16,974 nt of DNA from NCBI GenBank assembly GCA_964584325.1, contig CAZOZP010000069.1, positions 1-16,974 of the forward strand, in the 5' to 3' direction. Below, in pieces: positions 7,390-13,735 of this stretch. The translations under genes and the position numbers were made by a program. How positions within the stretch are numbered: the stretch's first letter is position 1; every line of letters starts with the position of its first letter. The notes beneath the pieces were generated by a model. It worked only from the letters and a program-made list of their open reading frames with translations. It searched no databases and was not told the origin of the DNA. Source of the stretch: CAZOZP01 sp964584325 (GTDB taxonomy: Bacteria > Bacteroidota > Ignavibacteria > Ignavibacteriales > Melioribacteraceae).

Positions 7390-8394
7390 TTAGATTCCGA
7401 GGATTCTTTTTTCGGGTTGAAATGCACTGAGATCATTTAATCCCAGATTTTCCACTGCAGCGTTAATTGCCGTTTCAACAGAGAAGCATTTTATTCCGGA
7501 TTTTTTCAGATAGTATTTACCCGATTCAATTATGGCGTCTGAAGGTACCATTCCAACAAGTTCACTTCCGGTAACCCTGATTCCCTTTGATTCGGCTTGA
7601 AGTCTTACAGCTTCCATAACATCATGCATTCCGGTTACATTGTAATCAGTGAGATTAACTGAAACCTGGGCTCTCTTAAACTCAGGAATATACCATCCTA
7701 TAGCCTTGCATTCCTTTAATAATCCGGGAGAATTTATTAAGGTTGAATTAGCGCCGTTTATAATTTTTTTCCCGCTTGTTCGTATAACGGAAGCAATCTC
7801 CTTCGCAATTTGAACATTATCCGTATCCAAATTAATATTGTAAGCAATCAGAAAATTCCTTACACCCATTACAGTTGCACCCGATTTCCTGTTATACTCG
7901 GCCTTGCCAAAATCCGGTTTCCATTCAGGCAGTTTGATTTTATTTTCCAGACCTTCATATTCACCCTTCCTGATATCCGCCAGATTTTTTCTGGATTGCA
8001 GCTCCTGAGATTTTTCATAAAGATAAACGGGAATCTCCAATTCCTTTGCGATCTTTTCGCCCAGAGTTTTTGTTATTTCAACAGCCTCAGAATCATCAAC
8101 TCCTTTGACTGGGACAAAAGGAAAAACATCCACAGCCCCGATTCTCGGGTGGGTTCCTTTATGATTTCGCATATCGATTAGTCCGGCTGCAGTTTCAACA
8201 GAGTTAAATACCGCCTCAGCGATACTTTCAGGTGTACCGATAAATGTAATTACAGTACGATTGGCATCAAATCCTGTATCAACGTTCAGAAGTTCAATAC
8301 CTTTTACGGAACTTATTGATTTGCAAATTTTGTTTATAACTCCTAAATCCCTACCCTCGGAAAAATTAGGAACGCACTCAATGGTTTTTTTCAT
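7390..8394 (-). CDS. ftcD: Glutamate formimidoyltransferase
   Basis: The enzyme moves a formimino group from N-formimino-L-glutamate to tetrahydrofolate, the folate-linked end of one histidine degradation route; homologues can also use 5-formyl-THF. The 334-residue protein opens with ECVPNFSEGRD and has the active-site segment NHKGTHPRIGAVDVFPFVP at about 77-95, with H82 the conserved catalytic histidine. It is the transferase part only: mammalian FTCD carries a further cyclodeaminase domain that is absent here, so a separate FchA would be needed elsewhere. No hut gene is visible in the window. No SD precedes the ATG. A kinase-like gene lies 64 bp upstream in the same direction. Confidence 0.93.
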   Translation of the reverse strand: MKKTIECVPNFSEGRDLGVINKICKSISSVKGIELLNVDTGFDANRTVITFIGTPESIAEAVFNSVETAAGLIDMRNHKGTHPRIGAVDVFPFVPVKGVDDSEAVEITKTLGEKIAKELEIPVYLYEKSQELQSRKNLADIRKGEYEGLENKIKLPEWKPDFGKAEYNRKSGATVMGVRNFLIAYNINLDTDNVQIAKEIASVIRTSGKKIINGANSTLINSPGLLKECKAIGWYIPEFKRAQVSVNLTDYNVTGMHDVMEAVRLQAESKGIRVTGSELVGMVPSDAIIESGKYYLKKSGIKCFSVETAINAAVENLGLNDLSAFQPEKRILGI

Positions 8395-8458
8395 AAAGTA
8401 TTAATATTTTCAGGTAAAAATATCAAATAGCAGGAATATTAGAAAGGGAAATCCTGAA

Positions 8459-9148
8459 TCAGAACCAATAATGCTTCAGCACATATGCGAGAATCTCATT
8501 ATAGTTCATCGAGAAAAGTGTTCTTTCGGGTATCGGGAGCAGTTCAATCTTGTTAAATATTCTTTGCTTCATGATTGTCTCTACATCCTTAATCCTAAAT
8601 GAAGGTTCAAAGAATCTCTGAATAAAAAAGTAATAGCCGAGTTTATCTGTTTCACTTGTGAGAACACCTTTTTCAAGATCATTCAATGAAATATATGGAG
8701 GTGTATAAATCAGTGTTACTCTTCCGTCGCGTCTTTGCCTGAGTGAAGGTTCCAAATCAATAAGCCATAGTTTTTCATCGGCAAACATTACATTGCTTAC
8801 TTTAATATCTCCGTGTACGAAACCGGTTTCGGAGAGTAAATCCATATCATCGGCAAATTTTTTAAGGTATTTGTATTTATCTTCGGCAGATTTGTAAAGA
8901 TAAGACTGCTTATTGAGTTTTTCTTGTCTATAAACAATAACGTCGTCTTTTATCTGGAAATGGGTCTCGGGAATGAAATCAAATTCAACCGAAATATCTT
9001 CGATCAGTTGACATCTTTTTTCAATTTGAATCGGATTAGCGATTAAATCTTCTCTCTTATATGTCTTTTCAATAATCATCTTATCTGCCTGAAAATATTT
9101 CAGTAAAAACCTCGCAAAGAATACGCCAATATCATTATTCTCAATCAA
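8459..9148 (-). CDS. Short protein-kinase-like protein
   Basis: The 229-residue protein carries the core of a kinase-fold catalytic lobe: VHGDIKVSNVMF at 111-122 (D114 catalytic base, N119 metal ligand) followed by LWLIDLEPS at 127-135, where D131 sits in the place of the DFG aspartate. HGD rather than HRD resembles aminoglycoside-phosphotransferase, RIO and lipopolysaccharide-kinase relatives more than classical Ser/Thr kinases. The N-lobe is short: no glycine-rich loop is visible, and the ATP-binding lysine is uncertain (perhaps in IIEKTYK). Start is TTG at 9148, with AAGGA ten bases upstream and an in-frame stop (TGA) seven codons further up, so no long extension is possible. Substrate is unknown. 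It precedes ftcD by 64 bp. Confidence 0.75.
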   Translation of the reverse strand: MIENNDIGVFFARFLLKYFQADKMIIEKTYKREDLIANPIQIEKRCQLIEDISVEFDFIPETHFQIKDDVIVYRQEKLNKQSYLYKSAEDKYKYLKKFADDMDLLSETGFVHGDIKVSNVMFADEKLWLIDLEPSLRQRRDGRVTLIYTPPYISLNDLEKGVLTSETDKLGYYFFIQRFFEPSFRIKDVETIMKQRIFNKIELLPIPERTLFSMNYNEILAYVLKHYWF

Positions 9149-9171
9149 ATGCTTAATTTCCTTACAGATTC

Positions 9172-9200
9172 ATTGAATGCTAAAGAGCAAACCCCCGCAA
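9172..9200 (-). promoter_or_regulatory. Weak promoter candidate for the kinase-like gene
   Basis: Minus strand TTGCGG (9200-9195), 17 nt, TTCAAT (9177-9172). The spacing agrees with other candidates in the window, but the -10 is only a four-of-six match and the leader would be very short. Confidence 0.28.
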
Positions 9201-9235
9201 GGAAACGTCACCATGTCAAGTATTATTTACACAGT

Positions 9236-9251
9236 TGCATAATTTTATGCA
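9236..9251. repeat. Short inverted repeat in the kinase/methyltransferase intergenic region
   Basis: TGCATAA-TT-TTATGCA, 7-bp perfect arms with a 2-nt centre. It lies in the 205-bp region between the divergent genes at 9148 and 9354. It could be a binding site for a dimeric regulator. No T-run follows, so it is not a terminator. The rest of this region shows nothing I can name. Confidence 0.45.
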
Positions 9252-9353
9252 TTTATTTCTGCCCTTTTTTTATTTATCAGATCGACAATACATGAAGATT
9301 TTGTTATGCTTTGTTTATTTTTAGAATACTTATAAAAAAAGATTAAGGTTATT

Positions 9354-9908
9354 ATGAGAAAACTGACCCATGATGAGATATCGGTAAACAGAATCAAATC
9401 TGAAGAAATTGAAAAAGCGATCCGCATGCCAGTGCAGGTGGTTCTCAACAGCATCAGAAGTTCTTACAATGTCGGCTCTGTATTCCGCACTTCAGACGGC
9501 GCTATGATTGAAAAGCTTCTGCTTTGCGGTTACACACCTTTTCCTCCGAACAAAGAAGTTTTAAAGACTTCGCTTGGCGCAGAAAATACTATTCCATGGG
9601 AATACCATAAAGATGGCGCAACTGAAATAAGCAGGTTAAAAGCCAATGGATGGAAAATTGCGGCACTTGAACAGACATCAAATAGCAGAGACTATTCTGA
9701 ACTTACCAAATATGACTTCCCGCTGGTTCTGATAGTAGGGAATGAAATAACCGGAGTTTCTCAGGATTTAATTGATTTATGCGATTTTTCTTTGGAAATT
9801 CCGCAATACGGAATGAAACAATCACTAAATGTAGCTGTAGCTTACGGGATCGCAATATTTGAAATAAGAAGAAATTTCGAAAAAACAAAAGAAACTAATA
9901 AAGTTTGA
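9354..9908 (+). CDS. SpoU/TrmH-family RNA 2'-O-methyltransferase
   Basis: A SAM-dependent ribose methyltransferase with the trefoil-knot SPOUT fold. All three SpoU motifs are present in the 184-residue protein: motif 1 at 32-48 (NSIRSSYNVGSVFRTSD, with the conserved Asn, Arg and R45), motif 2 at 127-135 (IVGNEITGV), and motif 3 at 149-167 (IPQYGMKQSLNVAVAYGIA). It lacks the N-terminal L30e-like substrate domain of RlmB, so it is a minimal TrmH-like form. The target, a tRNA or rRNA position, cannot be read from sequence. An AAGG SD precedes the ATG by five bases. It is a single-gene unit ending at the hairpin at 9922-9965. Confidence 0.9.
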   Translation: MRKLTHDEISVNRIKSEEIEKAIRMPVQVVLNSIRSSYNVGSVFRTSDGAMIEKLLLCGYTPFPPNKEVLKTSLGAENTIPWEYHKDGATEISRLKANGWKIAALEQTSNSRDYSELTKYDFPLVLIVGNEITGVSQDLIDLCDFSLEIPQYGMKQSLNVAVAYGIAIFEIRRNFEKTKETNKV

Positions 9909-9921
9909 AATGTAATAAAAA

Positions 9922-9965
9922 GGTTATTTCGGACAAGAGCAGATATCCTTATGTCCGAAATAACC
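9922..9965. terminator. Hairpin terminator between convergent genes
   Basis: Perfect 14-bp arms, GGTTATTTCGGACA (9922-9935) and TGTCCGAAATAACC (9952-9965), with a 16-nt loop. On the minus strand the stem is followed by TTTTTATTA, so it best terminates the leftward operon ending at 9996. It lies 13 bp after the methyltransferase stop and may also work in that direction. Confidence 0.75.
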
Positions 9966-9995
9966 ATATTAATACCAAAGCATCAACCAAATAAA

Positions 9996-10436
9996 CTATT
10001 CTTTTGAATCGTCAAGATACCAGTTTATATCGCAGCCAAGTTTATAAAGTTTTCTAAGTGTTACAAGTCCCGGCTGGTTTCTGCCGATAATATATTGATG
10101 AAGAGTTGTATATCTTATTCCAAGGTCTTTAGCAAGAAGCGGCAGTTCCTTCCCTTTTTTAACCTGATATTTCTGCTGAGCGAATTTCCTCATTTTAACA
10201 CCCATAATTGCAATAGGAGTAAAATCCGGTTCGCCTACATTCGTGTAGCTAAGATCATCATGTATCTTTATACCGAATATTTTTTCCAGTTTGATAATAG
10301 TATTTTTTGAAATATTCTTATCCTCCATCATGCTCTTGAGGAATTTAGGATTGACTGAGCAATTCTGCAAATCCTTAACAGTCTTATTATGCTTATCGAG
10401 CAACTCTTCAATAAGTTCTTTCCATGTTCTTTTCAT
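9996..10436 (-). CDS. XRE/Cro-type helix-turn-helix protein with two HTH-like halves
   Basis: The 146-residue cytosolic protein has a Cro/C1-like HTH at about 95-140: LPLLAKDLGIRYTTLHQYI, then GRNQPGLVTLRKL, ending in INWYL, typical of XRE proteins. The N-terminal half, about 8-56, has a second, more diverged XRE-like pattern (ELLDKHNKTVKDLQ, then NPKFLKSMM and ISKNTIIKLEKIFGI). So it may be a tandem-HTH DNA-binding protein with no separate effector domain. A GGGAGAAAG SD lies just upstream of the ATG. It is the last gene of the unit with the AlbA_2 protein (25-bp gap). It may regulate its own operon; no operator was proven. Confidence 0.82.
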   Translation of the reverse strand: MKRTWKELIEELLDKHNKTVKDLQNCSVNPKFLKSMMEDKNISKNTIIKLEKIFGIKIHDDLSYTNVGEPDFTPIAIMGVKMRKFAQQKYQVKKGKELPLLAKDLGIRYTTLHQYIIGRNQPGLVTLRKLYKLGCDINWYLDDSKE

Positions 10437-10461
10437 ATCTTTCTCCCTTTTTATATGAACG

Positions 10462-11118
10462 TTAAATTAAAGTAAAAAATTCATCACCATTTTCTTTTAC
10501 GTGTATCGCAAGCAAATCTGCCCGCAGCATGTTAACTAAAGTCCTTGAAGCTCTTCTTCCCGAAATATTAACCAATTCTGCAAGTTGTTTGGCGCTTATC
10601 TTTTCATTTTCATTCAAATAGTCAAAAACAAACTTTTCTGTTTTGCCAATATTATACTTTTGAAGAGGTCTATCGTTTTCCTGCAACCTTAAGAGCCTTA
10701 TCATTTCTTTACCTGCAGGAATACTTTTATCATTCACTCTTATATAAACCATTGCGGTATTAATGTCAAGAGTTTTTTTATAATCCTGAACTCTGTGAGG
10801 TTTTATTTTTGATTCTTCAACAATAAGAAATACAAGTTCCTTGTTATCTATTTCCTTGTATTCAATCTGATACTCAACCAATGGCTCACAATAATCACGG
10901 ATAGTTTCCTCAATTAGTCCTGCAATAGCTTTTTCGCTTTGAATACCAATAATCCGCTTTCTGTCATCAACTCCGAATATTATTATTCCGCCTTTTGTAT
11001 TTGCAAAAGCGATAATTTCCTTGGCAATTTTTTCGTGAGTTGAAAAATCAAGCTTGAATTCAGTATTAAGCGACTCCCCCTTTTCAATTAAAGAAAGAAC
11101 AGTTTTATAATTCAACAT
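10462..11118 (-). CDS. AlbA_2 (Schlafen-type) domain protein with C-terminal winged helix
   Basis: Counting from the ATG at 11118 (218 residues), the N-terminal domain shows the AlbA_2/divergent AAA_4 pattern: GESLNTEFKLD at about 14-24, IIAFANTKGGIIIFGVDD at about 35-52, then a strand leading to a helix. This domain occurs in bacterial transcriptional regulators and Schlafen-related proteins; its biochemical role is mostly undefined. Residues about 157-218 look like a winged helix (FVFDYLNENEKISAKQLAEL, then GRRASRTLVNMLRADLL). The frame extends to a TTG at 11145, but the ATG at 11118 gives a 14-bp overlap with the end of the TPR gene, typical of translational coupling, so it is preferred. 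It is probably a regulator working with the adjacent HTH protein. Confidence 0.82.
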   Translation of the reverse strand: MLNYKTVLSLIEKGESLNTEFKLDFSTHEKIAKEIIAFANTKGGIIIFGVDDRKRIIGIQSEKAIAGLIEETIRDYCEPLVEYQIEYKEIDNKELVFLIVEESKIKPHRVQDYKKTLDINTAMVYIRVNDKSIPAGKEMIRLLRLQENDRPLQKYNIGKTEKFVFDYLNENEKISAKQLAELVNISGRRASRTLVNMLRADLLAIHVKENGDEFFTLI

Positions 11119-13222
11119 CAGTTCGGCGCTTCTTTTCCGTATCAACGGGAGATTTTTCCGGTTCTACTGCATCGGTATTCTCCCGGAACGGCGCCATAGG
11201 TTCTTCAATTTTTTCTATTATCTCACCAGTCACCGGGCTTACTGCCTTTTCTGAAGAATCAGGAATAACTGCTTCATTTTTACCGATAACCGAATCCCGA
11301 TAGACACTAACTTTATCTGAGACAAGTTTATATAATCCGGATTTTGGATAATCAGTAAGCAATGCATTGTATGCGAAATAGGCTGAGTCCGGCATATTAA
11401 GATCATTTTCATAAATTCTTCCTAAATACACCAAAGATTTTTCGGCCTGAATACTGCCCGGATTTTCTTTAATTATCTTACTGAAAGAATTTTTTGCCTC
11501 ACTTTTTTTATTTTCATCGTAAAGTTTTTCTGCTTCCACAAATGCCTTTTCGGCTTTATCTTTTCCGGACACAAAATTTTTCTTCCCAAGAATCCTTGCT
11601 GATTCAGCAGCAAGATTCGTAAAAGAAAAATTTTCAAATATTTCGTTGTGCAGGCTATCCGATTTAGTTTTATCACCTTTAGAAGCATAGTAAGCAGCAA
11701 GCGAATACATTGCCTGGGCTTTAGTTTCCGGATCATTTCCTTCATTGATTACTGCAGTATAGTAGTATCCGGCACTGTCAAGATTATCTAAATCGGTAAA
11801 GAACAAATTTGCTTTTTCAAAATATACAGTGCTTCTCAAACTCTTTAAGGAATCAGCGGATACTGCAGGAAAAACAGGCTTTGTAATAACCTGAATAACT
11901 GTTTCCTTTTTAGTATTTTGGGCAGTAGGTTTAGTATCTGTGAATCGTTCCCCTCTTCCAGAGCGAAACTCTGTATTTTTGGTTTCGGCCGGAGTCTCAT
12001 CAAAAACACCTGCTGCTTTATTTATCGAATCGAGCCTTACCATTTCCTTTTCGTATTTAAGCGAATCTTCGTTAAAATAATACTTATCCGTTAAATACAA
12101 CATCTGTCGGTTAAAGCCGGCAATCTGTTTTTCAACCTCGAAATACTTTGCAAGACCGCTCTTTTTTCTTGCTGCTTCGTTTCTTTCTTCAAATGTCAGA
12201 TTTTGTCCGCCAAGAGCTTTATCATAATAAGCGAGAGCAGAATCATAATTATTATATTTCTGATCAAATAAGCCTGCAAGTCTTAACCTTGCTTTAGGAG
12301 CTGAAGGACTTAAGGCATACAGTGAATCAATCACTTTAAAATTCTTAAAAGCATCTTCGGCTAAACCTTTTTCAAGAAAAATGTAGCCTTCTTCTAAAAG
12401 TATGTTGTCGTAGTATGGGTTATATCTGTTGAGGGATCTTAGTTCGCTGAGCAATTCGGAAGCTTGTTCTGTTTCTCCGTTTCTTTTGTAAATTTTTACT
12501 AACTCAATGTAACTCTTAAATTCGATATCGGGTTCTGATTCATACTGAACAACATCTTTAAATGTTTTAGAAGCAAGTTCATACTCCCCGGTAAGATTGT
12601 ACAGATTTCCGAGTTCATAAAATAAAGCAGACTTAACCACATAATCGTCTGATAATTCTGCCATCCTGTTAAGATAAGGTATTGCTGTACGGTAGTTTTC
12701 TTCAGATTTGTGATAGGCAACTATGCTTTTCAATGCTTCAAATTTTAATTCATCATCCTCAGTAACTGAAATAAGACTGTCTAAAGAAGCGGTACCATCG
12801 TTGTAATCCAATAATTGGAGCTGTGCCCGGCCTATCCAAAGAAGACTTTCATCGTAATAATCAGATTCATTTAAAGTTCTTAATTCTAAAAATTTCCTTA
12901 ATGACTTGGAATATTCCTGTTTATGGTAAAAAGCCCGGCCTGTCATGTAAAGTGCATCATCAAAATAAGATGAAGCTTCTCCTTTTTCTAATATTTTTGA
13001 GCACTTCTCGATTACTTTATCAAAACTCTGATTAGCTTTCTGGTTTATTTTTTTGTGCTTGAATTCAAACATTTCCGCTTTGTCGGCTGACATTTCGACT
13101 AGTGCTGTTTCGTAGGAAGTTTTGGCATTATAATAAACATTAAAATAGGTGGTAAAGTTTGTCCATATTCCGCAGGAATTTAATAGAAGCGATAAACCTA
13201 AAACTGCGTAAAACCTTTTCAA
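11105..13222 (-). CDS. TPR-repeat outer-membrane lipoprotein, PorW/SprE-like
   Basis: A 705-residue lipoprotein: signal with Cys at 17 (LLLNSC). Just after the lipid-attachment site, NFTTYFNVYYNAKTSYETAL (22-41) resembles the N-terminus of PorW/SprE, a periplasmic-side lipoprotein of the type IX secretion system. Then come TPR-like helices (about 85-345), a Ser/Thr/Glu-rich linker (about 405-455), a second TPR block (about 465-635) and a charged Pro/Glu/Lys tail (650-705). The start is TTG at 13222 with AAGGA six bases upstream. It heads the operon with AlbA_2 and HTH genes. TPR lipoprotein is well supported; the T9SS link rests on remembered N-terminal similarity and the expected phylum, and other T9SS genes are not in the window. 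Confidence 0.8.
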   Translation of the reverse strand: MKRFYAVLGLSLLLNSCGIWTNFTTYFNVYYNAKTSYETALVEMSADKAEMFEFKHKKINQKANQSFDKVIEKCSKILEKGEASSYFDDALYMTGRAFYHKQEYSKSLRKFLELRTLNESDYYDESLLWIGRAQLQLLDYNDGTASLDSLISVTEDDELKFEALKSIVAYHKSEENYRTAIPYLNRMAELSDDYVVKSALFYELGNLYNLTGEYELASKTFKDVVQYESEPDIEFKSYIELVKIYKRNGETEQASELLSELRSLNRYNPYYDNILLEEGYIFLEKGLAEDAFKNFKVIDSLYALSPSAPKARLRLAGLFDQKYNNYDSALAYYDKALGGQNLTFEERNEAARKKSGLAKYFEVEKQIAGFNRQMLYLTDKYYFNEDSLKYEKEMVRLDSINKAAGVFDETPAETKNTEFRSGRGERFTDTKPTAQNTKKETVIQVITKPVFPAVSADSLKSLRSTVYFEKANLFFTDLDNLDSAGYYYTAVINEGNDPETKAQAMYSLAAYYASKGDKTKSDSLHNEIFENFSFTNLAAESARILGKKNFVSGKDKAEKAFVEAEKLYDENKKSEAKNSFSKIIKENPGSIQAEKSLVYLGRIYENDLNMPDSAYFAYNALLTDYPKSGLYKLVSDKVSVYRDSVIGKNEAVIPDSSEKAVSPVTGEIIEKIEEPMAPFRENTDAVEPEKSPVDTEKKRRTDVEL

Positions 13223-13277
13223 AAACTATCCTTATTGTAATAGTACAAATGTAATTTTTATAAACTAATTTTTTGTA

Positions 13278-13306
13278 AATTTAGTTTTTTTTAATCTTTC
13301 CGGCAA
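13278..13306 (-). promoter_or_regulatory. Promoter candidate for the TPR-AlbA_2-HTH operon
   Basis: Minus strand TTGCCG (13306-13301), 17 nt, TAAATT (13283-13278), about 55 bp before the TTG start at 13222. A Bacteroidota-like TACATTTG lies further down at 13253-13246 but has no TTG at the right distance. The 162-bp gap after glnB holds no convincing terminator. Confidence 0.38.
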
Positions 13307-13384
13307 GACAATTAATTATGTACCGTTAATAAAATACAACATCGTATCTAATTATACTTAATAAAAAGATATCATATTCTAATT

Positions 13385-13723
13385 TTAAATTGCCTGATGG
13401 CCTGATTCGTTTGTTCGAATTCTAACGGCATCTTCACAGTTATATATGAAAATCTTTCCGTCGCCTACCTGTCCTGTTTTAGCCGCACGGCCTATAGTTT
13501 CAACAACATTATCGGTAATATCGTCTGGTACTATTACTTCTATTTTGATTTTTGGTACAAATTCAATCTCATATTCACTACCACGGTATGTTTCTTTATG
13601 ACCGCGCTGTCTGCCGTAACCCCTTACTTCAGTTATGGTTAATCCTCTTACTCCTACTTCAAGCAAGGCTTCCTTAACTTCATCAAGTTTAAACGGCCGT
13701 ATTATTGCCTCTATTTTCTTCAT
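13385..13723 (-). CDS. glnB: Nitrogen regulatory protein PII
   Basis: PII is a trimeric cytosolic sensor of ATP/ADP and 2-oxoglutarate that controls nitrogen transport and metabolism. The 112-residue protein has the standard start MKKIEAIIRPFKLDEVKEAL, the T-loop with Y51 in YRGSEYEIEF (the residue uridylylated in many bacteria), and the C-terminal signature GQVGDGKIFIYN followed by EDAVRIRTNESG. Nothing is truncated. An AGG SD lies close to the ATG. It is 12 bp downstream of secA in the same direction, so it is likely co-transcribed. No amtB, glnA or glnD is in the window, so GlnB versus GlnK naming is uncertain. Confidence 0.94.
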   Translation of the reverse strand: MKKIEAIIRPFKLDEVKEALLEVGVRGLTITEVRGYGRQRGHKETYRGSEYEIEFVPKIKIEVIVPDDITDNVVETIGRAAKTGQVGDGKIFIYNCEDAVRIRTNESGHQAI

Positions 13724-13735
13724 TGCAACCTCGGA

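Noticed and set aside
7810..8181. 123-residue frame antisense to ftcD
   Set aside because: Shadow of the conserved ftcD gene; no start signals.
9181..9225. Resemblance to a c-di-GMP riboswitch (GCAAACC...GCAAGG...ACG)
   Set aside because: Only the first short string resembles the aptamer; the second stem, tetraloop receptor and closing helix are missing.
9213..9239. Tiny frame ATGTCAAGT... with eight further codons
   Set aside because: Nine residues, no SD, no recognisable content.
9245..9454. 69-residue minus-strand frame overlapping the start of the methyltransferase gene
   Set aside because: Runs antisense into the conserved methyltransferase N-terminus; hydrophobic composition is explained by AT-rich antisense sequence.
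11119..11145. TTG start at 11145 for the AlbA_2 protein
   Set aside because: A downstream ATG at 11118 gives the usual domain start and a short coupled overlap; the extra nine residues lie within the TPR coding end.
13307..13384. Possible terminator after glnB
   Set aside because: Only 4-5-bp imperfect stems are present and none is directly followed by a convincing T-run.
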